NCBI RefSeq assembly: GCF_024281035.1
Contig: NZ_JAMXLH010000032.1
Span: 94,764 to 158,763 of the forward strand
Origin: Paraburkholderia sp.
Lineage (GTDB): Bacteria; Pseudomonadota; Gammaproteobacteria; Burkholderiales; Burkholderiaceae
Length of the DNA: 64,000 nt
Reading direction: 5' to 3'
The translations under genes were made by a program, and so were the position numbers. Positions within the stretch are counted from its first letter, which is position 1, and every line of letters starts with the position of its first letter. Below the pieces are notes generated by a model. That model saw only the letters and a program-made list of their open reading frames with translations, was not told the origin of the DNA and searched no databases. Below, one piece after another: positions 43,967 through 53,521 of this stretch.

Positions 43967-45489
43967 GATTGTTCTCCCTGGCGCACCGCTCCGGCGAGCG
44001 GCACGACGGTCAGCATCAGGCCGCTGCGGCCAGTCACGCGAACCCGGCTGCCGGCGGCGAGCGGCGCATTGCAGGCGACCCGCCAGCGCTCGCCACGAAC
44101 GCGTGCCCAGCCCATGGCCGCCGGTGCAGCGTCTGCGGAACCGGCCGGATGATCGGGCCGCAGGCCATCGTCGAGCACTTCGCCGACACTGCCGATGATC
44201 GCCTCCGCGCCCGTCACGACGGGCCGCCGCCGGGCGCGCAGCGCAACGCTCGACACCGCTGCGACGAACGCCGCGCCGCCGAACGCGAGCCCCGCAATGA
44301 GCGGCAGCGGGATGCCGTAGCCGGGCGCATTGGTGTCGATCAGCATCAGGGAGCCGATTGCAAATGCCACAATGCCGCCGAAGCCGAGCACGCCGAACGT
44401 GGGCAGGAACGCTTCGGCGACAAGGCACGCCAGCCCCATCAGCACGAGGGCAAGGCCCGCGAAATTGACGGGTAACAGTTGCATCGCGAACAGGCCGACC
44501 AGCAGGCAGATCGCGCCGACGACGCCGGGCAGCACGAATCCGGGGTTTGCGAATTCGAAGAAAAGGCCGTACACGCCGAGCGACAGCAGGATAAGGGCGA
44601 CGTTCGGGTCGGCGATGATCGACAGGAACCGGTTGCGCCAGTCCGGCTCGACGTATTCGAGCGGCACATGTGCGGTTGCAACGTGCACCGTGCCGGCCGA
44701 TGTCGTGACAGTGCGGCCGTCGAGCTGACGCGCGAGATCGGCTGGATTCTGTGCGATCAGATCGATGACGTGCTGCGCAAGCGCCTCTGTGTCCGACAAG
44801 CTCACGGCTTCGCGGACCGCGCGCTCGGCCCATACGGCGTTGCGCCCGCGCAGTTGCGCGAGCCCGCGGATGTACGCTGAGGCGTCGTGCATGACTTTGC
44901 GGGTTTCGGTCGATTCCGTGTCGCCTGGCGCGGCACCGGGCTGCGCGCCCGATGCCGGACTGGTTGGCGCACCCGCGGGGCCAATTGCGGGCGCACCCGC
45001 GGGGCCGCCTGGGCGGCCCGCGCCGCCGATGCCGAACTGCACCGGCGACGCCGCGCCGAGGTTGGTGCCCGGCGCCATCGCCGCAAAATGGCTCGCGTAC
45101 TCGATATAGGTTCCCGCGCTCGCGGCGCGCGCGCCACTGGGCGCGACGAACGTGGCGACCGGCACCGGCGAAGCGAGGATGGCCTTGATGATCTGGCGCA
45201 TCGACGTGTCGAGTCCGCCTGGCGTGTCGAGCTGAAGGATTGCGAGCGGCGCGTGCTGTTTCGCGGCCTGGTCGAGCGTGCGCACGATGAAATCGGCGCT
45301 CGCCGGGCCGATCGCGCCGTTGACGGTCATCACGACGACGGCAGGCGGCGCGGTGGGCGCCGCTGCTACGGCGCAGACGACGAGCAGCGCCGCGAACAGC
45401 GCTGCGCGGACAACCCGTGCCGACACGGGATGGCGCGGGTGGGACGGCGGCGCATCGAGCGCCGCCTGTGAAGTACGATGAATGGGCAT
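43963..45489 (-). CDS. NfeD-family membrane serine protease
   Basis: A 508-residue protein: a signal/anchor segment, then a ClpP-like serine protease domain with the nucleophile Ser in [13 protein letters not shown] and the general-base Lys in [14 protein letters not shown]. Four membrane helices follow (about 280-400) and a C-terminal OB-fold NfeD domain. Between the Ser and the Lys lies an unusual 50-residue Gly/Pro/Ala-rich insert. The partner is the stomatin gene downstream, with overlap; archaeal homologues cut the stomatin C-terminus. It is the first gene of a two-gene operon. Confidence 0.9.
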   Translation of the reverse strand: MPIHRTSQAALDAPPSHPRHPVSARVVRAALFAALLVVCAVAAAPTAPPAVVVMTVNGAIGPASADFIVRTLDQAAKQHAPLAILQLDTPGGLDTSMRQIIKAILASPVPVATFVAPSGARAASAGTYIEYASHFAAMAPGTNLGAASPVQFGIGGAGRPGGPAGAPAIGPAGAPTSPASGAQPGAAPGDTESTETRKVMHDASAYIRGLAQLRGRNAVWAERAVREAVSLSDTEALAQHVIDLIAQNPADLARQLDGRTVTTSAGTVHVATAHVPLEYVEPDWRNRFLSIIADPNVALILLSLGVYGLFFEFANPGFVLPGVVGAICLLVGLFAMQLLPVNFAGLALVLMGLACLVAEAFLPTFGVLGFGGIVAFAIGSLMLIDTNAPGYGIPLPLIAGLAFGGAAFVAAVSSVALRARRRPVVTGAEAIIGSVGEVLDDGLRPDHPAGSADAAPAAMGWARVRGERWRVACNAPLAAGSRVRVTGRSGLMLTVVPLAGAVRQGEQS

Positions 45490-45622
45490 CGGAACTTCCG
45501 GACGGCGTGCAGTTAAGGCAATGGCCCGATAACTAAAGATTAGGCGGTTTCCGGGCGAGGCGCGATGCGATCCCGTTTGCTGGCGTGCGAAAACAAAAAA
45601 CGTTAACTAACCTCTTTTAAAA

Positions 45623-45956
45623 ATGGTGGGCTTCGACGTCGATCTCGGCAATGAAATCTGTCGCCGTCTGAATGCGAAGTGCGTGTGGGTCGACCAGGAC
45701 TTCGACGGGATGATTCCCGCACTGGAAGCGAAGCAATTCGACGGCATACTTTCCTCGATGTCGGTCACGCCGCAGCGTGCAGCTGAAATCGCGTTTTCGG
45801 CGAAACTGTTCGACACGCCGACTCGTCTTGTCGTCCTGCAAGGTCGATACGGACCTGAAGCAAAAGATTGACGGTGCGATCATCGCGATGATCAAGGATC
45901 GCACGTACCAGAAACTAGCCAGCAAATACTTCGATTTCGATATCTACGGCAAGTGA
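45623..45956 (+). pseudogene. remnant of a basic amino-acid ABC transporter binding protein
   Basis: An open piece of 70 residues (GFDVDLGNEICRRLNAKCVW ... DGMIPALEAKQFDGILSSMS ... PTRLVV) is the N-terminal lobe of an ArgT/HisJ-type periplasmic binding protein. After position 45840 the frame shifts, and the C-terminal piece (TDLKQKIDGAIIAMIKDRTY, ending KYFDFDIYGK) follows at once and stops at 45956. About 120 central residues and the signal peptide are missing. It is a clear internal-deletion pseudogene with no transport partners nearby. Confidence 0.85.
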
Positions 45957-46128
45957 CATCGCGGGTCAGTCGTGGCGAATCGAGAAGGCGTACATGAAGA
46001 TGCCGCCTTGCCCAGCTTTCACATTGCCATCATCGTTGCTCGTGCATACTGCCCTGGCCGGACGCGTTTCATCCGTGACGTATCGACGTGGCTGCATACC
46101 TGCAATCCTGATCCAGACGAGGGCAAAC

Positions 46129-46524
46129 ATGAGCATTTTCGGCGATATCGTGAACAAATTGTTTCATAAGGCCAAACCCGACGCTGCACCTCCCGCAACG
46201 GAGGCGACACCTGACCCGGCCGCCGCACAGGCAGCACAACCCGAAGCAGCACCGGCACCGTTGGCAGACGTCGATGTCGGCGCAGTAATGGATCAATTCG
46301 TTGCGGAAAGCGGGCAGACGCTGAACTGGCGGACGTCGATTGTCGACACCCTTAAAGCACTGGGAGTGGAGAGCAGCCTCGAGCATCGCAAGCAACTCGC
46401 CCAGGAACTGAAATACACGGGTGACACGAACGACTCTGCGAGCATGAACATCTGGTTGCACAGTCAAGTAATGGCTGCACTCGCAGCGAATGGCGGCAAA
46501 CTGCCCGATGATCTTGCCCACTGA
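46129..46524 (+). CDS. DUF3597 family protein
   Basis: A 131-residue protein beginning MSIFGDIVNKLFHK, with a Pro/Ala-rich linker (residues 20-45) and a helical C-terminal domain (VGAVMDQFVAESGQTLNWRTSIVDTLKALGVESSLEHRKQLAQELKYTGDTNDSASMNIWLHSQVM), the DUF3597 pattern. The role is unknown. ATG 46129 has GAGGG upstream; the in-frame extension to 45994 includes a hydrophobic run but lacks a ribosome site. A terminator follows the stop. Confidence 0.85.
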   Translation: MSIFGDIVNKLFHKAKPDAAPPATEATPDPAAAQAAQPEAAPAPLADVDVGAVMDQFVAESGQTLNWRTSIVDTLKALGVESSLEHRKQLAQELKYTGDTNDSASMNIWLHSQVMAALAANGGKLPDDLAH

Positions 46525-46534
46525 ATTGGGGTGA

Positions 46535-46563
46535 CGCGGCACCGGACCCGGCCGCTTTTTTTA
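46535..46563 (+). terminator. rho-independent terminator
   Basis: A GCGGC / GCCGC stem around a GC-rich loop (46536-46555) is followed by seven T. It ends the DUF3597 transcript. Confidence 0.8.
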
Positions 46564-46959
46564 ACTGATGCGTAGAGACAGCGCGCCGGGCTCCGGGAGA
46601 AGTTCAACACAAAGCGGTGACGGGTCTTGCGGTTGTCGCGGCATGCGTCAGTGTCCTTTGTTCGTTTCGCTTGCCAACCAAGACGCAAAAGGCCACGTGA
46701 AGGTGGCTTTTTTATGGTTCATCGAGGATTACCGGGGAACGCGAACGCGATCTGCTCATCGGTGTATCTGTTCTTCTTCACGGCATAACACCTTCCTGTC
46801 GGGGTTGCATCATGCCGGATTTCTCTACTTCCAGATGGTCCGTTTTTTTGAATCAGTCTCATACTGTTGGGAAATAAAAATAAACGATCTTGAAGTAGTT
46901 GGATATGGAAATACGTCTGAATAAATTTGGATTGAAAATTAATCTCATGGGGCATAAGA
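46564..46959. other. gap with no recognised gene
   Basis: This stretch is AT-richer than the average of the window (especially 46840-46960) and holds only short, random-looking frames. It precedes the truncated Tat-signal ORF and the transposase relic, so it may be part of a foreign or decayed insert. Confidence 0.35.
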
Positions 46960-47127
46960 ATGCGGCGAAGGAGTCTGATTAAAGCCACAGGGGCTGTGGC
47001 TGGGTTGGTGGCAATTCCCGGTCGAAAGGTTGCGGCGGCGGTCACGCATGTTTATCCGGTATTGCCGCAAAAGGATTCGTTAGTGAACCAGGTGGCATTC
47101 AAGCCGCTGGACCAAACGGACCCGTGA
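46960..47127 (+). pseudogene. truncated Tat-signal ORF
   Basis: A 55-codon frame begins MRRRSLIKATGAVAGLVAIPG, a twin-arginine-type signal peptide (RRRSLIK then a hydrophobic stretch) followed by some 30 residues. It stops at TGA just before the transposase remnant. A Tat signal on so short a protein suggests the 5' end of a gene whose rest was lost in an insertion or deletion. The parent family cannot be named from this piece. Confidence 0.4.
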
Positions 47128-47199
47128 CTAATTAAATACCTTGACCGATCCTGCAGGGGATCGATACATGTGACGAGTCTGCGTTATTAACGTCGGTGC

Positions 47200-47427
47200 G
47201 GGCGGTATTGATGCTAGAGCTAAAGATGAATGCACTCCGGTTGATGCCCGAACGAGTATTGGCTCGTTTCCATGCGCCACGCCAGGCGTTTGATTGAGCA
47301 CTGGCGTATCGAGTACAACACCGAGTGGCCCCACAGCTCGCTCGGCTATCTGGCGCCAATGCAGTTCCCGCTGGCCCACGAAGCGAAGGAATTATTAACC
47401 TCGGACTCTAACTGTGCTTCGCACTAA
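47200..47427 (+). mobile_element. IS3-type transposase relic (OrfB C-terminus)
   Basis: Positions 47257-47427 encode EYWLVSMRHARRLIEHWRIEYNTEWPHSSLGYLAP, matching the end of IS3-family OrfB integrases (usual form: W..DYN..RPHSSLGY.TP). Upstream, a KDEC piece in a different frame shows a frameshift. The first part of the transposase, orfA and terminal repeats are absent, so it is a dead fragment. Confidence 0.8.
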
Positions 47428-47704
47428 AACCGGCGGCAGGCCAAGGGTTTGCTGCACGGACGTGAGCCACTTCCTGCGCTTTATTCCGCGGTAGATTGCT
47501 TCACGTCTGACGTCAGTCAGATTTTCCAGAAATATTTTTGTAAAAACTCTGACGCAGAGCCTTCACGCCTCGCTGCTTTAATCCTACTGCCGTGTAGCCT
47601 CCCGCACCCACCCGGCATCAACCAGATGCGGGTCTGGTAGTCCCTGCCCTGCGCACTCCAGGGTCATCCCCCCGCGACAACACGAATGTAACCAGGAGCC
47701 GAAT

Positions 47705-49381
47705 ATGCAATTGCGTCACATGGCAGTTGGCACGCTTACGGCCGCAGCTTTCGCATCGACACTCGCATGGAGTGCTGGTGACGGCCATGACAAGAACCAC
47801 CCGAACGACGTTCGCACGGCTACGCCGATCAAGCATCTGGTCGTGATCTATGGCGAAAACGTTTCGTTCGACCATTACTTCGCGACCTATCCGCATGCGG
47901 CCAACCCGTCGGGTGAGCCGGCATTCAACGCGCTGCCCGGCACCCCCGAGGTGAATGGTCTTTCGGGCGCGCTGCTCAGCAATAACCCGAATTTCACGAA
48001 TCCGGCCAATGGCGCAGGCGCGGCCAATCCGTTCCGTCTCGACCGCACGCAAGCGGCTACGGCCGACCAGAACCATGCCTATACGGCCGAAGAGCAGGCA
48101 TATGACGCCGGCGCGGCCGACCTGTTCCCGGAGTACACGGGTAACGGCACGAACGGAGGGGCAGGTGCCTTCGGTACGAAGGGTCAGGTGATGGGCTATT
48201 ACGACGGCAACACGGTCACCGCGTTGTGGAACTACGCGCAACAGTTCGCGATGAGCGACAACGCGTACACGTCGACCTACGGTCCATCGACGCCGGGCGC
48301 GATCGAAGTGGTGGCCGGGCAAACCAACGGCTTCGTGCCGGTGCTGACGACGAAGCAACCTTCGGCCGCAGGCTCGTATTACGTGAACGACGGCCAGGGC
48401 GGCTTCACGCTGATCAACGACGTCGACCCGGGCTATGACCTGTGCTCGAGCAAGACCGACACCGGGATGTTTACGGGCAAGAACATCGGCGATCTGCTGA
48501 ACGCGGGCAACATCACGTGGGGCGGCTTCATGGGCGGCTTCAACCTCGCAACGACGAACAGCAACGGCACGACTGGCTGCAAGCGCAGCACGTTGTCGCC
48601 CGTCGTTGGCGCGGCCACGGCCGACTATATTCCGCACCACAACTGGTTCCAGTACTACGCGTCGACGTCGAATCCGAATCATTTGCGCCCGAGCTCGATC
48701 GCCGCGGTCGGCCACACAATGCAAGCGAACGGCCACACGCCGGATCCTGCTAACCACCAGTACGACACCGACGACTTCTTCAATGCAGTGAACGCCGGCA
48801 ACTTCCCGGCCGTGAGCTTTCTCAAGGCACCGGCCTTCCAGGATGGTCACGCGGGTTATTCGGATCCGCTCGACGAGCAGGCTTTCGTCGCGAAGGTCGT
48901 CAACTTCCTGCAGCAGCAGAAGGACTGGAACGATACCGCTGTCGTTGTCGCATGGGATGACTCGGACGGCTGGTATGACCACGCTTATGCCGTGCCGACG
49001 GCTTCGTCGTTCGATTCGGTCGCTGACCAGCTGAATGCCCCCGGCATCTGCGGTTCGGGTTCGGCACCGAACGGCGTGAACGGCAAGCCGGTGAACGGCC
49101 GCTGCGGTCCGGGCACGCGCATTCCGTTCGTCGTGATCTCGCCTTACGCGAAGCAGAACTACGTCGACCATACGCGCATCGATCAAGCTTCGGTGGTTCG
49201 CTTCATCGAAGACAACTGGCTCGATGGTCAGCGTGTCGGTGGCGGTTCGTTCGATGCGACGTCGGGCAGCATCATGGGCATGTTCGACTTCGACCGTCCG
49301 GGCAAGAGCCACGTCGAGCAGCGCAAGCTCTTCCTCGACCCGCTGACGGGGCTGGCTCTCGACAAGGCTCCGAAGAGCTGA
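47705..49381 (+). CDS. secreted phosphoesterase (AcpA/phospholipase C family)
   Basis: A 558-residue exported enzyme with a signal peptide (MQLRHMAVGTLTAAAFASTLAWSAG). The alkaline-phosphatase-superfamily metal motif IYGENVSFDHYFATYP occurs near the N-terminus; DDSDGWYDHAYA and PFVVISPYAKQNYVDHT complete the site further on. Members include Francisella AcpA and bacterial phospholipase C. The substrate class, phosphomonoester or phospholipid, is open. GGAG precedes ATG 47705. It may leave the cell through the type II system encoded nearby (inference). Confidence 0.88.
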   Translation: MQLRHMAVGTLTAAAFASTLAWSAGDGHDKNHPNDVRTATPIKHLVVIYGENVSFDHYFATYPHAANPSGEPAFNALPGTPEVNGLSGALLSNNPNFTNPANGAGAANPFRLDRTQAATADQNHAYTAEEQAYDAGAADLFPEYTGNGTNGGAGAFGTKGQVMGYYDGNTVTALWNYAQQFAMSDNAYTSTYGPSTPGAIEVVAGQTNGFVPVLTTKQPSAAGSYYVNDGQGGFTLINDVDPGYDLCSSKTDTGMFTGKNIGDLLNAGNITWGGFMGGFNLATTNSNGTTGCKRSTLSPVVGAATADYIPHHNWFQYYASTSNPNHLRPSSIAAVGHTMQANGHTPDPANHQYDTDDFFNAVNAGNFPAVSFLKAPAFQDGHAGYSDPLDEQAFVAKVVNFLQQQKDWNDTAVVVAWDDSDGWYDHAYAVPTASSFDSVADQLNAPGICGSGSAPNGVNGKPVNGRCGPGTRIPFVVISPYAKQNYVDHTRIDQASVVRFIEDNWLDGQRVGGGSFDATSGSIMGMFDFDRPGKSHVEQRKLFLDPLTGLALDKAPKS

Positions 49382-49528
49382 TGCGCGAGTTCGGCTGACG
49401 ATTGAGGCATGACTTCCGTGCGCCGTTTTCCAGCTGCACCCGCAGCGTGGGAAGGGCGCACGGCTTTATTCAATCGCTCGCCGCCCGTTTTTTCCTTTCG
49501 TGGAATTTCGCAGAAGACAGATCACAAC

Positions 49529-50959
49529 ATGCCCGAGCTTCCCGCTTCGCCTACACCGTCTTCTCCCACGCCGCACGCCGCAGCGAAATGCACGCGCCCC
49601 GTCTTGCGCGGCGCCGCCGTCATGGTGGTCGCCGCGTTTGGCTGCGGCGCCTATGCCCTGGCATTTCCGGCTGCCGTGCCCGATACAGTCGGCGAGGCCG
49701 CGGAGAACCTGACCGGCGCGAATCCGCATCCGGTTGTGCTGCAGCGCCCCCCGGTAGCGCCGCTCACGGCGATGGCGCAGCTCGGCAAGCAGCTTTTCTT
49801 CGATCCGGCGCTCTCGGGTTCCGGCCAGCAGTCCTGCGCGTCGTGCCACAGTCCCGCGCACGCCTATGGCCCGCCTAACGGGCTCGACGTACAACAGGGC
49901 GGCATCGCGATGAATCAGCAGGGCCACCGCCCGCCGCCTTCGCTCATGTACCTTTATCGCCAGCCGAACTTCAGCATCGGCCCCGACGCCAGTGAAAGCG
50001 ACGATGCCGCGACGGTGGTGCAGCAGGCCACGGCGGCAGCCAACGTCGTGAAGTCGCAGAAGGTGGCGGGCGGCGCGTCGACTTCGGTGGAGATGGTGCC
50101 GCAGGGCGGCCTCTTCTGGGACGGTCGTGCCGACACGCTGCAACAGCAGGCGTATGGCCCGCTGCTCAATCCGGTGGAGATGGCGAACACGAGCATCGAG
50201 CAGGTGTCGGCGAAGCTCGAGAAATCGCCTTACGCGAAGTCCTTCACGCAATTATTCGGATCACGAATCTTCAATGACCCCAAGATGGTCGTTTCGGAGG
50301 CGATGTTCGCGATCTCGCGCTATCAGGTGGAAGACCCGTCGTTCCATCCGTATAACAGCAAGTACGACCGCTGGCTCGAGGGCCACGCACGCCTCACGCA
50401 AGCCGAGCTGCGCGGTATGCGCCTCTTCAACGACCCGAACAAGGCGAATTGCGCGGGCTGCCACGTCTCGAAGCCCGGCAAGGACGGCCTGCCGCCGATG
50501 TTCACGGACTACCAGTACGAGGCGCTGGGCGTGCCGCGCAACCACAAGCTTGAACAAAACCAGAACCCGCACTTCTTCGATCTGGGCGTTTGCGGCCCGT
50601 ACCGCATGGATTTCAAGGAGCAGACGCAGTACTGCGGCATGTTCCTCACGCCGACGCTGCGCAATGCGGCCACGCGCGCTGTCTTTTTCCATAACGGCAT
50701 CTATCACACGCTCGACCAGGTGATGGCGTTCTACAACGAGCGCAACACGAACCCGGGCAAGCTTTATCCGCACGGCCCCGACGGCGAGATCGAAAAATAC
50801 GACGATATCCCGGCACGGTTCCAGAAGAACGTGGACGTGATCGATGCGCCGTTCGACCGCAAGTTCGGCGACAAGCCCGCGATGACGCAGAGCGACATTC
50901 AGGACATCATCGCGTTCCTCAAGACGCTCGACGACGGTTATAAGGGGCCGGGCAACTGA
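49529..50959 (+). CDS. di-heme cytochrome c peroxidase (CcpA/MauG family)
   Basis: A 476-residue exported protein with an N-terminal hydrophobic anchor (GAAVMVVAAFGCGAYALAF) and two heme c motifs, CASCH and CAGCH. The domain layout is typical of bacterial di-heme peroxidases (QLGKQLFFDPALSGSGQQSCASCH ... GGLFWDGRAD ... TPTLRNAATRAVFFHNGIYHTL). It reduces peroxide in the periplasm or oxidises a protein partner. The start is uncertain: ATG 49529 gives a normal anchor; ATG 49409 would add 40 residues. The phosphoesterase lies upstream in the same direction. Confidence 0.88.
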   Translation: MPELPASPTPSSPTPHAAAKCTRPVLRGAAVMVVAAFGCGAYALAFPAAVPDTVGEAAENLTGANPHPVVLQRPPVAPLTAMAQLGKQLFFDPALSGSGQQSCASCHSPAHAYGPPNGLDVQQGGIAMNQQGHRPPPSLMYLYRQPNFSIGPDASESDDAATVVQQATAAANVVKSQKVAGGASTSVEMVPQGGLFWDGRADTLQQQAYGPLLNPVEMANTSIEQVSAKLEKSPYAKSFTQLFGSRIFNDPKMVVSEAMFAISRYQVEDPSFHPYNSKYDRWLEGHARLTQAELRGMRLFNDPNKANCAGCHVSKPGKDGLPPMFTDYQYEALGVPRNHKLEQNQNPHFFDLGVCGPYRMDFKEQTQYCGMFLTPTLRNAATRAVFFHNGIYHTLDQVMAFYNERNTNPGKLYPHGPDGEIEKYDDIPARFQKNVDVIDAPFDRKFGDKPAMTQSDIQDIIAFLKTLDDGYKGPGN

Positions 50960-51033
50960 TGCGGCGAGTGTCCCGATTGTGGGCGTCGTTACAGCCGGCA
51001 GCCGTATGAACGGCCTGCCAAAGGGTGGCCTGT

Positions 51034-51055
51034 CGGCACCTTACGGTGCCGTTTC
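51034..51055 (+). terminator. rho-independent terminator
   Basis: A 7-bp stem CGGCACC / GGTGCCG with loop TTAC is followed by TTTCATT. It lies 75 bases after the peroxidase stop and separates it from the gsp operon. The 200 bases beyond should hold the gspD promoter, which I could not place. Confidence 0.7.
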
Positions 51056-51277
51056 ATTGAACATAATCAATGCACAAAATGGACATAGAAGGCTGTTAAT
51101 GTCGTTCCTTCTTAACCGTCAGATGAACGTCAAATCGCGCTCGATGAGCGGCGGTAACTCATAGGACGATCCTCAGTATCTCGTGGGCAGATTGATGTTT
51201 GCCTGGGTGTTCGTGACGCTTGTCTGCCGGCGGTGGTGATCGCCGGCTTCGAAATGATCTCCATGAGAAGAAAACGT

Positions 51278-53521
51278 ATGGCTTTGCGCCGCGTCGTCGC
51301 GGCGTTGCTCGTGAGCGGACTCATGACAGCGCAGCTTGCGCACGCGGAGGTCACGCTCAATTTCGTCAACGCCGATATCGACCTTGTGGCGAAGGCGATT
51401 GGCGCCGCCACCGGCAAAACGATCATCGTCGATCCGCGCGTGAAGGGGCAGCTCAATCTCGTTTCCGAGAACCCCGTGCCCGAGGACCAGGCACTCAAGA
51501 CGCTGCAAGCGGCGCTGCGCATGCAGGGCTTCGCGCTCGTGCAAGACCATGGCGTGCTCAAGGTGGTGCCCGAAGCGGACGCCAAGCTGCAAGGCGTGCC
51601 CACCTTTGTGGGCAATGCGCCGGCTGCGCGGGGCGACCAGGTCATCACGCAGGTGTTCACGCTCAAGAACGAGTCGGCGAACAACCTGCTGCCCGTGCTG
51701 CGCCCGCTCATTTCGCCGAACAACACCATCGCCGCCTATCCGGGCAACAACACGCTTGTCGTGACCGACTACGCGGATAACGTGCGCCGCATCGCCTCGA
51801 TCATCGCCGGCGTAGACACGGCCGCGGGCCAGCAGGTGCAGGTGGTGCCGCTGCACAACGCCAATGCGCTCGACATTGCGTCACAAATTTCGAAGATGCT
51901 CGATCCGGGCGCGATCGGCGCGTCGGACCCGTCGCTGAAGGTTTCGGTCGTCGCCGACCCGCGCACCAACTCGCTGATGCTGCGCGCCTCGAACGGGCAG
52001 CGCCTCGCATCCGCGACCCAGCTGGCGAGACAACTGGATGCGCCTACGAGCGTGCCAGGCAACATGCACGTCGTAGCGCTTCGCAACGCCGACGCAGTGC
52101 AGCTTGCCAGGACGTTGCGCGGAATGCTGGGCAAAGGCGGGGGCGAGTCATCGTCCGGCAGCAGTGCAAATGCGTTCAACCAGAATTCGGGCGGCGGCTC
52201 CAGTACCTCGACCGGCACCCCGGGCACGCCGCCCCTGCCCAGTTCGCTCGGCGGCAGCACGTCCACGGGCGGTCCGATGTCGGGCGGGGGTGCCGGCGGC
52301 AGCAATGACGCACCGTTCCTCGGCGGCGACAAGGACAAGGGCGACGAGAACACGCCGGGCGGCATGATCCAGGCCGATCCGGCGACCAATTCACTCATCA
52401 TCACGGCGCCAGACGCGGTGTACCGCAATCTGCGCACCGTGATCGACCAGCTTGACCGGCGGCGCGCCCAGGTCTACATCGAAGCCCTGCTCGTCGAGTT
52501 GAACTCGGACACGAACGCCAATCTCGGTATCCAGTGGCAGATCGGCAGCGGCAACGTGCTGGCCGGCACCAATCTCGCCACCGGCAGCGGCAACAGCATC
52601 GTCAATCTGGCGGCAGCTGCGGCAGGCCCGGCGGGTATCGGAGGCGCGCTCGCAGCCCAGGGCCTCCAGCAGGGCCTGAACGTCGGTTGGGTGCACAACC
52701 TGTTCGGCGCGCAGGGGCTCGGCGGATTGCTGCAGGCACTGTCGCAGTCGAGCGATGCCAATGTGCTGTCCACGCCGAACCTCGTCACGCTCGACAACCA
52801 GGACGCGAAGATCGTCGTCGGCACGAACGTGCCGATTTCGACGGGCCAGTATTCGAACCTCACGAGCGGTGCGACGAGCGCGGCGTTCAACACGTTCGAG
52901 CGCGTCGACGTCGGTCTGACGCTGCACATCAAGCCGCAGATCATCGATGGCGGCCTCCTGAAGCTGCAGCTGTACACGGAGGACTCGGCAATCGTGAACG
53001 GGACCACCAATGCGACGACGAATCCGGCCGGTCCGAACTTCACGAAGCGTTCGATCCAGTCGACCGTGCTCGCCGACAACGGCGAGATCATCGTGCTCGG
53101 CGGCCTGATGCAGGACAACTACCAGGTCAGTAACAGCAAGGTGCCGCTGCTCGGCGACATCCCATGGATCGGCCAACTGTTCCGCTCGGAAAACAAGACG
53201 CGCTCGAAGACCAACCTGATGGTGTTCCTGCGTCCGGTGATCATGTCCGACGGCGACACGACGCGTGCGGTGACGTCGAACCGCTACGACTACATCCAGG
53301 GCGTGACAGGCGCATACCGCACCGACAACAACCTCGTGAAGGACCGCGACGATCCGGTGGTGCCGCCGATGCCGGTCGGCCCGAGCCAGGGTGGATCCCC
53401 GCTGAACCTGTTCGATCTCGACAGGATGAGGCGTCAACAAACGACAGGGATGGCTCCCGCAGAGCCCACTGCCCAGAGCGGCGCCGCGACGAACGTCGAA
53501 TCGCCGGGACCGCACCCGTGA
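51278..53521 (+). CDS. gspD: type II secretion outer-membrane secretin GspD
   Basis: A 747-residue secretin with a signal peptide (MALRRVVAALLVSGLMTAQLAHA). The N0-N3 domains are rich in VTLNFVNADIDLVAKAI-type and VDPRVKGQLNLVSE motifs. The C-terminal secretin ring region includes VTLDNQDAKIVVGTNVPI and GGLLKLQL. A Gly/Ser-rich loop of about 70 residues sits inside N3. It forms the outer-membrane channel. First gene of the operon; its stop overlaps gspE (GTGA). ATG 51278 matches the usual Burkholderia N-terminus; other in-frame ATGs at 51254 and 51263 are possible. Confidence 0.95.
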   Translation: MALRRVVAALLVSGLMTAQLAHAEVTLNFVNADIDLVAKAIGAATGKTIIVDPRVKGQLNLVSENPVPEDQALKTLQAALRMQGFALVQDHGVLKVVPEADAKLQGVPTFVGNAPAARGDQVITQVFTLKNESANNLLPVLRPLISPNNTIAAYPGNNTLVVTDYADNVRRIASIIAGVDTAAGQQVQVVPLHNANALDIASQISKMLDPGAIGASDPSLKVSVVADPRTNSLMLRASNGQRLASATQLARQLDAPTSVPGNMHVVALRNADAVQLARTLRGMLGKGGGESSSGSSANAFNQNSGGGSSTSTGTPGTPPLPSSLGGSTSTGGPMSGGGAGGSNDAPFLGGDKDKGDENTPGGMIQADPATNSLIITAPDAVYRNLRTVIDQLDRRRAQVYIEALLVELNSDTNANLGIQWQIGSGNVLAGTNLATGSGNSIVNLAAAAAGPAGIGGALAAQGLQQGLNVGWVHNLFGAQGLGGLLQALSQSSDANVLSTPNLVTLDNQDAKIVVGTNVPISTGQYSNLTSGATSAAFNTFERVDVGLTLHIKPQIIDGGLLKLQLYTEDSAIVNGTTNATTNPAGPNFTKRSIQSTVLADNGEIIVLGGLMQDNYQVSNSKVPLLGDIPWIGQLFRSENKTRSKTNLMVFLRPVIMSDGDTTRAVTSNRYDYIQGVTGAYRTDNNLVKDRDDPVVPPMPVGPSQGGSPLNLFDLDRMRRQQTTGMAPAEPTAQSGAATNVESPGPHP

